A DNA stretch of 17,135 nucleotides from Monoraphidium neglectum. Taxonomy: Eukaryota > Chlorophyta > Chlorophyceae > Sphaeropleales > Selenastraceae. The stretch lies in contig NW_014012561.1 in the NCBI RefSeq assembly GCF_000611645.1, positions 1-17,135 of the forward strand. Reading direction: 5' to 3'. Every line of letters starts with the position of its first letter. Position 1 is the stretch's first letter. Under the pieces are notes generated by a model that saw only the letters and a list, made by a program, of their open reading frames with translations, was not told where the DNA came from and made no database searches. This document shows, one piece after another, positions 1 through 10,835 of the stretch. Both the position numbers and the translations under genes were made by a program.

Positions 1-260
1 GGGAGGGGCGACCGTGCCTCGTGTATGCGGCATGCCATGCCGCAGTGTACTTGTGAGCATGGGCTCATTTTCGATGTGTGATTGCCGCCGGTGGGAGAAC
101 AAGCCACATGCAAGTGCTGCTACCACTGCCAATGACATAGAATTCTGCTGGTGACGCAAGGCCACCGCCGGCGCCGCATGCATTTTGATAGCGACGGGGG
201 CGCGTCTGGTTGTGCGCGCGCTCAACACTGCCGTCGGCGGGTGTCGGGGAGTGCGCCCAC

Positions 261-1204
261 CTGATGGACCTGATGCTGAAAATGGGCTATCATGCGGGTG
301 AGGCTGTCGATATCTGCGTTGATGGCGCGCTTCTGGGAGTGCGCCGCGTCCTCTGTGTTCTTGGCGGCGGCCAGCATCGAGTCGATGGACTGGGCAAAAT
401 TGGGGCAGGGGGCGCGGGCGGGCAGCGGAGAGTTTGGCACGGGCGACGCTGCAGCGAGCTGGGCGGCGCAGTTGCGTCAAGAGGCTCAGCATGGGCATGG
501 ACAATGCTCGTGTGGGGTGTGCACCACCGGCGGCGCCCTTCCGTGTCCATTATCTATCAGCCGTCCTCGTTTACTCTGCAGGAACCCACCCATCAACCAT
601 TGACCCCCACCTGGTCAATGAATTTTGCCCTTGGCTCCAGGTCCGACACGAGAAAGTCGCTAAAATCCGCCTGCAGGCTGCCTGCAAGGCCAGTGGCCAG
701 CACGGTGGGACGCCGCGCCTCCCCCACGCCTGGCGCGCCGCCGGCGCCGGCGTCGCCGTCGCCGTCGCCGCCATCGTCGGCGCCGCTCGCCGGCTGCTCG
801 TGCTCAGGGCCGACCCCTGCGGCCTGCTGCGGTGCATGGGGTCATGGGTGAGTGCACTGGGGGGCGCAGCGCAGCGCAGCACTGAAGGGGGGCGCATGGC
901 GAGCGCGTCACGCATGCAGCGCATGCGTGTGCGCGGCACCTCCCCATGCAGACCTCCCCTCTTGTCACGCCCCCCGCCGGACTCGCGTTCGGCCTGCCCG
1001 CACTCGCATGCAGCACGTCAGCTTGCCGTCATGCATTTTCCATGTTGGCGTTCGTCATGCATGCCCACACTCACTGTGCCATGCGCCCTGCGCCATGAGC
1101 AAGCTGCCAACCTGCAGGTGTGTGTCGTCATCTGCCATGGACGACGGCACCATGGTGGCCATGGCCGCGCTGGGCAGAGAGCCGCCGTACTCCTCGTGGT
1201 CCAT
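261..1204 (-). CDS. Unrecognised gene A: acidic/Gly-rich N-terminus then helical segment, 3' partial
   Basis: Three exons fit together in phase 0: 1204-1112, 826-611 and 389-261, with GT donors and CAG acceptors. The ATG at 1204-1202 has an in-frame TGA 18 nt upstream, so it is a credible start. The first exon reads MDHEEYGGSLPSAAMATMV. The second has a Gly/Asp/Ala repeat, then SLQADFSDFLVSDLEPRAKF. The third begins SIDSMLAAAKNTEDAAHSQK and continues into a heptad-like helix ending QHQVHQ, followed by a GTGGGC donor. 146 residues are visible and the gene should continue past the left edge. I do not recognise the family. The order FL..LEP...ID..ID.ML followed by a helix loosely recalls small helical subunits of lysosome/BORC-type complexes, but this is only a resemblance. 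Confidence 0.6.
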
Positions 1205-2633
1205 TGATGCGTACGCCCGTGCTCAAGGGTTGCTATCTAAGACGAGGCTCTTGGTGTACTGCAGGAGGCGCGCCGCATCCGGAAAGAGGCGGGGCGGCGT
1301 TGGCGGGCAGCTGCAGCTGGTGTCGTATTCAGACCGTCTTCGGTCAGCCCAGCAGCTGGGCCATCCATCCTGTCAGCAGTGATCCCCAGAGCGCCTCAGA
1401 TCGTGTACATATGGACATTCATCCGAATTCCGGCCTCGCTCCACCTGATTTGGGGTCTTCAGCGAGTTGAGGGGAGATCGGATCTCGACAACTATGAGTC
1501 TGCCTGCAACAGCACGTGTATGTGAGCACGTTTAGTATGAAGGATGTATCACAACGGTACTCGCTGCCAAGGCGTGTGAAACAGCCGATGATCTCAAGGT
1601 ACTCCTGTGCGTGTTGCCGCGAAGGGACACGTCAGAGACTGTTACCGTATGATATGGCTGCATAAAAAAGTGTTCAACAATTCATACTGACTCATTGTAT
1701 ATATTCATATCGGCATGGCGGTTGTTGTGCAACAGCGTCGTCCGCAACTGGCATTGGCCCTTTTGTGGACGCACGCACCCATTGTGGGCACCGCATGCGG
1801 CGGTCAGGGCGGCGTGCGGCGGAATCACTTATGCCCAGATCAGCAAATCTGGGAGCTATCTTCTGCCTTGTCACAGTGGCCAGGTTGTCGTGCTGTCATC
1901 CCGATCCGCACACACCCGACCTTGTGCGCCTCTGCCATGGCATGAGCGCAGGTGCAGGTCTGTGGGAGGGGAGCCTCAGCATATCAAACTGACTGAGCAT
2001 CATTCCTGGCCCTTCAGGCCCACTGATTTGAATCTCACATATGAACGGTGTGCATGTAACAATGAGGGGTCCAGAAGGGGCACGGGTGCAGCGCAGGGGT
2101 GACATGCAAGCGCGAGAAAGCAATTTATCAGATTCATCAGCACTGAGACGCAGGGCCTTGAAGGGGCCATGCATCGGCACAAAGCGCGAGTGTAGCTCGA
2201 GCGCGACATACTGCGCACGCAGGTGACATGCGTGCAAAAAAGCTCAAGGCGGTGCGCCAGGCTACAGCAGCAGCAATTGCCACCCAATCAGTTTGCCACA
2301 ATGCAAAAGGGGTTCCAGCAAGGCATTATAAGCGCAAGGAACTCTCATGCCATCACAGCACCATGTGTTGATTAGTGATGCAGTACAGGAACGTGCCATG
2401 CATGCAACTCAGTCATACATCGTGCAAAATCCTGCATTGTCGGGAGCTGGGTTTGGCAGGGGCGGATGGCTTCATCCGTTCGGAGGCCAAAAGACAGAAA
2501 ATGTGGATTGATTGGCGGTGCTCATGAAATGGTGAGTACGAGCGACACACAGACATTTTGGCTGTCTGGTCGCATGATGGATTGGACCGAGCAGGCACCG
2601 GCCGCGCAAAGGGCTGGGTTGAGGCCTGTGCAG

Positions 2634-2676
<43 letters not shown>

Positions 2677-3146
2677 GCGGCCCCCCATTGCAAACCCTTG
2701 GGGAAATCCGTGGGTTGATTTGGTGTGGTCAGCACACAGCCGGCAATGAGAAAGAGGGAGGACCGCAGTGCGACAGCTGCCCAGAGTTGTGAGGCGCCCG
2801 CCATAAATTGATCGCACGAATTGGGGGCTCCACACAGTGGTCGCCCGAAGCGGCAGCGCTGGCTCGACCAAACGGTCGCGCACGGCTGCGTCACATGGGC
2901 AAGAACCAGGATCAGTAGCAACAAGACCCGACAACCGAGCTGGCAATACAGTAATCAGGGTCTCTCTGGGGCATGCGCAGCGTCACACAGGTGACAGCCT
3001 CGAGCAAACTCGGCCCGCCCCTGCCCGTGACTGGCTGAAAAGCAAACTGGAATGCACGAAGCCACGCGCCGCGCGCCAATATGCGTGCGGTGGTGGATGT
3101 GAAAAATTGCCAGTCGTGCAGCCATGAGCGCCCGTGTCGCAGCGGC
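1205..3146. other. Intergenic stretch between genes A and B, no gene supported
   Basis: It contains the upstream region of gene A, an AT-rich patch around 1660-1715 (including TATATATT-like sequence), the (GT)19 tract and many short overlapping ORFs on both strands with no recognisable motif. The 3' UTR of gene B should occupy the right end; I found no minus-strand TGTAA between 3147 and about 2200. Confidence 0.6.
2638..2675. repeat. (GT)19 microsatellite
   Basis: Uninterrupted GT run in the stretch between genes A and B. No supported exon lies beside it. On the minus strand it is followed by GCACCTGCACAG, which could be a 3' splice site like those in the kinesin gene, but the downstream frame is not convincing. 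Confidence 0.97.
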
Positions 3147-4236
3147 TCAGGGCCGGTTCAGGCCCGCGCCTGACAAGTTGGGGGCGGTGACGTCATAGCG
3201 GCTGGAGAAGGAGCTCGCCACAGCCTGCCCAGCGCTGGAGATGGCGTGGGGCCCGTCACCTGTGTCGCTTTGGGAGAAGCTGCCCGCTGGAAGCAGCGCC
3301 ATGCCGATGCTGGCGCCCACGATAACGTCCTTCTTCGCGCCGACGCCGGTGGCGCTCGTGGGGTTAAACGTCCTGAGCGTGACGCCGCGCGAGGTGCCGG
3401 GCGTGCCCTCTGGCTGTGCGAGCGGCATGGCGTTGGAGGCTGCGACGGTGACGGCGGTCTCAGTGTCGACCTTGGACAGGGCCACGGGGCCAAATGCGGC
3501 GGCGGAGACCTCGCCGGCCGGGCCCTCGCTCTGGCTCAGGCTGGGCGTGGACGTGCGGACCTGGCCGAGGGTTAGGTGGCGCGGGTGTTTGGGACTGCCT
3601 GATGTTCTTCACTGTCATCCCGCTGTTTACATCAATCGATGTACAGTATTATCTTCGGGTCTTTAGATGTAACACATCAATGGGGTTGTATGTGACGGAC
3701 GGGCTGACACTGGCATGAAAGGAGACCCTCCCTACGCGGGCCTCCTGCTGGCTGCCGCAGGTCGCAAGGTGCTTGCTGCCTGTCTGTGGGGGGATAGTGA
3801 GGCCGGGCCAGTCGGCCGTCGCTCGAAGGTGCGGGTGCGTTGCCCAGCGCACGCACCTGGCTGCCCGGATAGAGGTCTGTCGCGAGCGCGGTGACGGTGG
3901 CCTCCATGTGTTCAAACCCTTGAGACGCAGACTGCGCACGCGACTCGGCCACGTCCGTGGTGGCCAGCACCATCCAGGACTTGTCGACGCCGGTGCCTGT
4001 GAACGAGTCGGTGGTCTGCCGCAGCAGCCGCGCATCCGCGGCGCCTGGCGGGCACAGGTGCGAGGCGGCAGCGTTTGAATGAGCAGGAGGCTGCAATGTG
4101 GAGCAATAAAAAGCAGTGGTGGGCATTGACAATTGTCATAACTTGCCGTCAAGCGCCGGCGGGCGCTGGCCGTGTCCGACACGGCCAGAGTCTGGCTGCG
4201 GCCTTCCAGTACAGCTTGCACGTGCTCGACCGCTTC
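3147..4236 (-). CDS. Unrecognised gene B: last three exons, 5' end unresolved
   Basis: Three coding segments join in phase: a segment open from at least 4236 to 4143 (VEHVQAVLEGRSQTLAV...), exon 4044-3857 (DARLLRQTTDSFTGTGVDKS...) and exon 3560-3147, ending at TGA 3149-3147. Donors are GTTATG and GTGCGT; acceptors are CGCCAG and GGCCAG. The first two segments are helical and polar. The last has 137 residues rich in Ala, Ser, Thr and Gly with VGAKKDVIVGASIGMALLP, ending LSGAGLNRP. No known domain is visible and I propose no function. The upstream frame stays open beyond 4236 without a convincing acceptor or ATG, so one or more 5' exons are missing. A further exon within 3561-3856 cannot be excluded. 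Confidence 0.5.
4166..4188. repeat. Perfect inverted repeat, 11-bp arms with one-base centre
   Basis: CTGGCCGTGTC and its exact reverse complement flank a single C at 4177. It lies inside the first supported segment of gene B, in the codons for LAVSDTAS. Confidence 0.95.
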
Positions 4237-5115
4237 CGGGGCACTAGGGTTTTCGCTGTGCCTGGGACCTGCTGGTGGAACTGTTGCTGACCTGTCATGT
4301 TGATGTACTGTATAGCTGCAAGGTGTGGATTTCTGGCCCGTATCATCGCGCTTCCAACTCGCTGTGGGTGCAGCTGCTGTGGGTTTCCCTGCATGCGATT
4401 AATTTGGCGCAAGGTGCCTCCTTACTTGCAATGAGGAGACAAAAAACCGCCATGGAGAATTCTTTTCTCTGATGGCCATGCATGCTTGCGGGCCTCAGGA
4501 ATCCTGCGTGTTGTGGCAGCAACAGAGGACATCGGCATGGCAAGGTCAATTCATCAACACACTTCACAGCAACGAGCGCAAGTTAGAAGTTGCGCTCAAG
4601 TGCACATATAAATCTAATGATACAATTTTGTTCAATGACCCTGATCCACGGTGCATTGCGTGCTCACGCTGGATTTTGAACGCTGCACTATTTATGGTTG
4701 GCCTGCTATGGCTGCGCGATGATGCAGTATGCTTAAATGATACTTAAGAGCCTTAAATAACTAAAATACACATCCCACGGCGATGTATTCGGGCCGGTGG
4801 GCACTGCGGCACACGTATAATGGTCACCGCACGCCCAAGTAGACCACTTGCACGCCACCGCTTCGTGCCCAAACCCTAAAGCTGCGGGTATGTTTGAAAT
4901 ACGTGACTTCTACCTCTCCATGTAAGCTTTCGCACCTTGTCATCCATCGTGCGGTAACCGCAATGATCTGATCTCGTACCAGGCCGCGCGTCCGCGGCGT
5001 ACAAATGCTATCAAGGCTATATCCCGAGAAATTTTTCAAGGACGTACTTTATCACAGGGCGCACCTGACACCCATGGCTGTGCGCCAGTGCACTTTGCTG
5101 GTGGCAGGGCTCCAC

Positions 5116-5151
5116 GTGCCGGGTGGAGGGGTGCACCCCTCCACCTGGCAC
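5116..5151. repeat. 36-nt palindrome (18-bp arms, no spacer)
   Basis: Two abutting 18-nt arms centred between 5133 and 5134. The central 24 nt are perfectly self-complementary; the only imperfection in the whole is a G/T pair at 5121/5146, which would still wobble-pair in RNA. It lies downstream of the kinesin gene, outside any supported exon. Confidence 0.95.
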
Positions 5152-5438
5152 CCAGCAATTGCGCCCAACTGCAACACTGTCACACCACTGCGGCAGCCTT
5201 GACGTCGTGTAAGGTACACGGAAACTGCTGGGTATCCAGGACTTGGATGGGTGGGCTGGCTTTGGGAAGCTTGATTGTTTTCCCAGGAGAGGGACCGCTG
5301 CAGCTCAGCAACCCCTGCCTCAACTGCGGCCTATCACGCAAGCAGGCCCTTGTGCAGCAGCCCATCCTGCCCCGTGGTGCATCGAGAAGCGCATGTTGGT
5401 GCGTGACAGTTGGCAGATGCACCGCGAGCGCATGAAGC

Positions 5439-5443
5439 TTACA
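5439..5443 (-). terminator. Candidate TGTAA poly(A) signal of the kinesin gene
   Basis: TGTAA is the usual polyadenylation signal in chlorophyte algae. On the minus strand, the first one I find after the kinesin stop is here, giving a 3' UTR of about 340-360 nt. Five-base matches occur by chance, so support is positional only. Confidence 0.35.
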
Positions 5444-5777
5444 GAAAAAAACTGCTAGTATGAGCAGACTGTGGGTAAGTGGGGTTGGTTGACCACCCCA
5501 GCTCCCTCACCACCGTGGGTCATCATGCCACCAGTCCCCACCCAGTCAAATGTGCCATGCTTCAACGATTGAAATGTCATATCCTTCAGCCAACAAGACA
5601 CGGGTGCAGCGCTTGCAAGCCGCGCTGCCGAAAAGCGGCTCCGCGCGCCACCCCTGTAAGAGGGGTCAAAAGGTTAGCTGGGATAGCAAGAACGTGCGAC
5701 TGCACAGCCGCAACCGCAGGCTGCAGCTGCCGCCGCTCTTGTCCCCGCTCTCACCGCCGGACGTCGCCAGGCCGCGC

Positions 5778-8700
5778 CTAATCTTGGTTAGTCATGTCCG
5801 CAAGCCCGGCCCTGGCGCTGCCGTCGCCCGCCCCGGCGCTGTTATAGACCGGGATCCGGCTGCGCCGCCCCAGCCCCTTGGACGCCGCCGCCGCCGCAGC
5901 GTTCGCCGCCGCCCCGACCTCGCAGCCAGCCGCCGCCGCCGCCGCGCCGCCCGCGCTGCGTGTGCTCCGCGTGCTGCGAGTGCTGCGCGCTGAGGGGGAG
6001 GGTGCCGAGTTCTCATCGTCGCCGGCGGCGCTGCTAGTGCTGGCGGGGCCCTGGCCGTCGTCGCCGGGGCTGAGCAGCCGCAGGATCTCCTGAGGGTCGC
6101 CGCCACGCTGCGGGGTTATAGTAGAGTGTTGGATTGTGAGGGCAGGGAGGGCAATTATTGGCAATCGAGGACGTTGGGAGCGGGCGCAGCGATAGGGGAA
6201 GGAGGCACGTGAGCATGCAGATCAGTTGTGGTTAGGAGCGGCGACTGGTGAAATGCCGAGCTCAAACATCATGCAGACGGCGCCTGGGGCCCACGTGCGT
6301 AGTGCCGGGCATTCAGTCTCCCCACCCAACGCGCCAGCGACGCGCAGACCGCGGCGCCCCCGGCTTGCCTTGAGTATGGCGTCGCGCTCGCCCCTGAAGT
6401 ACTCCAGAAGAATGGCCTGCGGCGGGCACGCCAGCTCCGCCACGCGCCCCTCCCCGGGCACCGCAAACTCGCGGCGCTCCGGCAGCTGCGGCGGCGCGCG
6501 GCCGAGGGCCTTGCGCGCTGCCGCCTGCAGCGCGGCGGCGGCTGCGGACAGGCCCTCGGCGTGCTCCTCGCCGAAGCCTGGCGGTTTTGGGGGGCGGGGA
6601 GGTGGTTGGGGCGCTGACACGTGCCATTGAAGGCTGAGGGCGGAGCCAGCCCAGGCTTTGTATTCTTTAGCTGGCACCCTGAGCGCGCGAACACTAACGC
6701 CTGAGAAATGTTGGCCCAGGGGCATCGCCTTTTCAGATGTCATGCTTGCCCCCCGAGCAACCGTCATGCCCAGCTCTTCCCACGAAAGATTGCTCTCCCT
6801 TACCTGCGATCGCCACCTCTGCCTCGCCCGCCGCCGCCTCCAGAGCCCCTGCCACCTGCTCGTCCGCAGTCCCCGCGGCCTCGGCCACACCAAGCAGCTC
6901 CGCGGCCGCGCCGCGGAGGCCCGCCGCTCCGGCCTCAAGCTCGCGCGCAGCCGCGCCGCGGCCGCCGGCGACCGCCGCCGCCGCGGCGCGCTCCGCCGTG
7001 TCCAGCTCAGCGCGCTGCCGCAGCAGCAGGGCGCTGATCTCGCCCGTCTGCCGCGACAGCTCGGCGCCCGTCGAGGCAGCGCCGCTGCGGGCGGCGGCGC
7101 CGATTGCGGCGCCGATGTCGGAGGCGGCGGCGCGGAGGGCGCCCAGTTGAGCTGACAGCTCAGCGTCGTATGCCGCCACGTCACCCTGGTGTTGCATGAG
7201 TGGGCGCCACAACACACGCGCCCAGAGTATGAGTCGGTTGTGACTGCGTAATGCCTCAGCCGGCACGTTCAAGGTCTGTGTAGGCCTTCAGGCTGGCGTA
7301 GTCACCTCACCGCCGTGAGTCACATCATATGCGGGGCCCCAGCCTTTGATCCAAACGCGCACCTTGATCGATCCGGCGCACACGCCAGCCGCGGCGGCCG
7401 CACCCTCTGCCGCCGCCCCCAGCTCCGCGCCCCCTTCCGCCAGCTGCCGCCGTACGCCCTCCACCGCGCCCGCCACTGCCTGACGCCGCTCCGCCGCGAA
7501 GCCGCTGAGAAGCTGCCCGATCTGCGCGACCAGCCCGGCCTCGCGCTCGCGGGCCGTGCGGTCAAAGTCCTCCACGAACGACGCCAGCGAGCCCGATGCT
7601 GCAGAGAGCGTCGCGCCAGACAGCTCCCGCACGCCGCCGAGCCCGCTGCGCGCGGCGTGCAGGCCGTCGGCCGCGCGCGCCAGTGCCCCGCGCGCGAGGG
7701 ACGCCGCCCGCTGCGCATCCGCAGCCTGCTCCTCGGCAAACGCCGCGACCGCTGACGCCTGCTCCTCGAGCGACGCCGCGAGCGCCTCCAGCGCCGCGCC
7801 CGCGCCCTGCCCCGCCAGCGCCGCGGCGCCCGCGGCACGCTCGAGCGCCTCCCGCTGCGGCGAGGCGAGCGCAGCGAGCGCGCCTGCGGCGCCGTCGGCG
7901 GCGGCAGCGAGCGCCGCGTCGAGGGCGGCGCGCGTGCCGTCGATTTTTGAGTCGAGCCCGCGCAGCTGCTGCCGCATCGCCTCAAGGTCCGCCTGCTTCC
8001 GCGCCCTGAACTCGGCCGCGTGCGCAGCCACCGCCCGCACCCGGCCCCGCTCCGCATCGACCGCCGCGCCGACCGCGGCGCGCAGCGCGTCGGCGCGCAC
8101 GGCGGCGTCGCGCGCCATCACGCGGAGCGCATCCCTGTCTGAGCCGGTGACGTCCAGCGCGGCGCGGAGGCGGGTGAACACCTCAGACAGCTCTGAGGCC
8201 GCCTCACCCAGGTCTTGGGTCACCTCCTGCGGTGACAAATAGGCTTGTGTGTTTGTGTTTGTGTGTATATGTGTGTTTTGGGGCCGCCAATCGCTCAGCC
8301 GGAGCACGGAGCCGGTTCGCGTGTCAAACACCGCCGGCCAGAGCGGCCAGCGACAAGGTATCAGAGCGCGGGGGCGCGCGTGGGGCAGATGTGCGGGCGT
8401 GCGGAGCGGCGCGGGGCGCGCACCTGTGCGTGCCCCGCGATGGCCTGCTCGCTGCGGCGGTGGGACATGATTATGAAGTCGCGCTCCTGGACCGCGGCCT
8501 GCGGGGTTGCATGAGATGTTGACCGCAGATTGGTTTTGCTGGGCAAGGCAGGGTTGAGCTGCTGCGATCTGCGGCTGAGGGAAATGCAGCCAGCCTTGCA
8601 GCAAATCGTTGGGTGGTGTCCCAACCCAACCAGGGCTCCACGCATTTAATGTTTTTGCACCGCTTCCCCTGCAACCCGCACCTGCGCGGCCTCAAGCTGC

Positions 8701-9433
8701 TGCACCGTGCTGCGCAGCTGCTCCTCGGCCGCGCCCAGCTTGCGCGTCAGCAGCGCCTCGGTGGCCGCCGCGCGCGTCGACAGGGACTGCGGGACAGGCA
8801 CGCGGGGTCGGGCGCATATGACGACGCCATCAGACCGGCGCCCACTTGTACTTTCGCCGGTAGGAAATGAATGTTCTAGTCATTTGCAATCACAACGGCC
8901 CCTATCAAGGTGCAACAGGCCCCTCCCAAAAGCGCCCCTCCTCCCGGGTACCTCGAGCTCCTCTGCGTGCTGCGTCGCCATGGCCTCGATCTCGGCTTTG
9001 TTACGGCCCATCATCTCCCGCAGCTGCGCGCGCTCCAGCTCGTACTGTTCGTACCTGCGGCGCGCGGTGATGACGTCACGGTGACGTCACAGCGATGTCG
9101 CGTACCGGCGCATGGCAGGATCACCAATTGCCAGGCAATTTGTACCCCTTGGTACGTCAAACACACAACCGTGACATCCCCTCGATCTTGGGAAATCCAA
9201 ACAGGGCCTGGCAGGCGGGATGCAATCATACATGGTGCGGCGCAGGGTGCACAGCCGTCACCACCCCGCGGCCCGCATGAGGAGTGTTCCACCGTTCCCC
9301 CACCTCTCCGAGCTGATGAAGATGCCGTTCTTCTCGCGCGTTGCCACCAGGTCCAGCTTGAGGCGTTCAATCTCAGTCGTGAGCTCCTTGATCATCGTCG
9401 TCTTGCTGATGCGCTGGTTGACCTGCGAGGTGA

Positions 9434-9508
<75 letters not shown>

Positions 9509-10764
9509 GTGTGTGTGTGTGCACGCGCTGGCGCATGTCCACAAGCACATGTGTGGTGTGGATGCGCACATGCAGGCTTTGAGGGAAGCGTCTTGTTGTG
9601 TTTCTGGGCGTGAACGCCCGACAGAGCAACTGCATGGGCGTGCTAGCGGGCAGGGCACATTCTTGGGTCAAGCAAGGGGTACTGGCCGGGCCGGCGCACC
9701 TCGGGCCTGTTGCGGATGTTCTTGGCCCTGTGCGCGTAGTCGAGGGTCGAGATGGTCTCCTCCAGGAACGACAGGCTGGGGCCGATGGTGGCGATGATGC
9801 AGGTCTTGGTGCGGCCGCCCAGGGAGTCGCGCAGCAGGCGCGTCAGCTTGGAGTCCCTGAAGCGGGCGTTTGGGGAGGGTGGCAGGGGGGCGCAGGTGAC
9901 GTTTGGATGTTGGAAGGCGGCTGGGAACTGCCCAATGCTGAGAGGCGAGGGCTGACGTGCGTCGGAAAGACGGCTAGGGTTTGTCGATCCCGGGGGACAC
10001 AAAACGATTGCAATGGACAGCCGTCGTGCTGCTCCATGGCGTTGGCTGATGAGTCCCATGGGCGCCGCCGCCCCTGGCCTGCCTGTATGGGATGTGGCCC
10101 GAGTGCTCCACCAGCGCCGTGATGACGCGGCCCAGCGTCAGCAGCGACTGGTTGATGTTGCCTGCCTCGCGGGCGCGGCTGTCCTTGGCGCCGCTCCTGC
10201 AGACCGGAGACCGTGGCGGCCGCAAGGGACAGGGATTGGTGCTCGTGCTGAGCAGGTCGCAAATTCAACCAAGATCACCTGGGAGGATCACTTGCACAGA
10301 TCACTGCGTGCGGCCGCCCGCCGCCCACCTGCTGATGTTCTCGCTGCCCGCAAGGTCCACGAGGTTGAGCTTGCCGATCTTGATGACGTCCTCGCCCTCG
10401 GGGGTGGTCTCCTTCATGTGGATCGTCACGGTGAACACGCTGAGGTGGCAAGGGGGGAGCGTGGAATGTGAGTGGGGGGCGAGACTGAGCTGAGGGTATG
10501 GGTGAGAGGGTTGGTTCATCCTCAACATGAGTGAGTTGAGGATCACCGCAGTTGTGCCTTTCGCCTGGCAGGTGAGAGTGGCCCCCCAGCACTTGATGTA
10601 GGCGGGAAAGCCCGGCGGCCAGGGCCCCACCTGTGGCTGCGGCTGGAGCGCTTGTTGAGCAGGGTCTCCGCGGTGCGGCGCTTGCTGGTGCCGCGGTCCA
10701 GGACCTGGTATATCTCTGTGTTGGTGTTTGAGTTTGTGCAAGTGTGAGCGAATCGTGTATGTAT

Positions 10765-10835
<71 letters not shown>

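Larger units (their letters stand above)
4255..5777. other. Kinesin 3' flank and upstream region of gene B, no firm exon
   Basis: The right part holds the kinesin 3' UTR. The middle holds the 36-nt palindrome, and 4574-4597 is an 8-bp-arm hairpin. About 4440-5060 is visibly more AT-rich than the rest of the window and includes a single plant-type telo-box (AAACCCTA) at 4871. Missing 5' exons of gene B are expected here, but I could not place them with acceptable splice sites. Confidence 0.5.
5778..9422 (-). other. Kinesin-5 stalk and tail coding region (exons 12-19)
   Basis: Residues 357-1084. Exons 12-15 encode a charged helical stalk ([15 protein letters not shown], then [19 protein letters not shown]) typical of the first coiled coil. 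Exon 16 (288 codons, residues 491-778) and exon 17 are strongly Ala-rich, about 31% Ala in exon 16 by my count, with repeated A/E/R/Q helical stretches. Exon 18 carries [19 protein letters not shown]. Exon 19 carries ILRLLSP, a Ser/Thr/Arg run, poly-Ala, then GRRSRIPV and the end LADMTNQD. I see no clear BimC box (the Cdk-phosphorylated PTGxTP-like motif of many family members). Sequence conservation is low here, so exon borders are less certain than in the motor. Confidence 0.8.

Noticed and set aside
4824..5039. Minus-strand 71-aa ORF
   Set aside because: It begins at a chance ATG in AT-rich DNA, with no motif and no splice link to gene B that I could justify.
5243..5458. Plus-strand ORF ending EKRMLVRDSWQMHRERMK...
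   Set aside because: The C-terminal stretch looks protein-like, but there is no supporting exon structure, motif or upstream coding sequence; probably chance.
6222..6368. Read-through of kinesin exon 18 to a stop at 6224-6222
   Set aside because: It would lose exon 19 with its SRIPV tail. The AAG|GCAAGC donor and phase-matched acceptor give a better model, though an alternative isoform is possible.
7556..8242. Plus-strand 228-aa Ser/Ala/Arg-rich ORF
   Set aside because: It is antisense to kinesin exon 16; open frames opposite GC-rich Ala codons are expected.
9220..9671. ORFs with long Cys-Val or His-Thr runs on both strands
   Set aside because: Translations of the GT/CA microsatellite in kinesin intron 11. 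Only the part from 9422 downward on the minus strand is a true exon.
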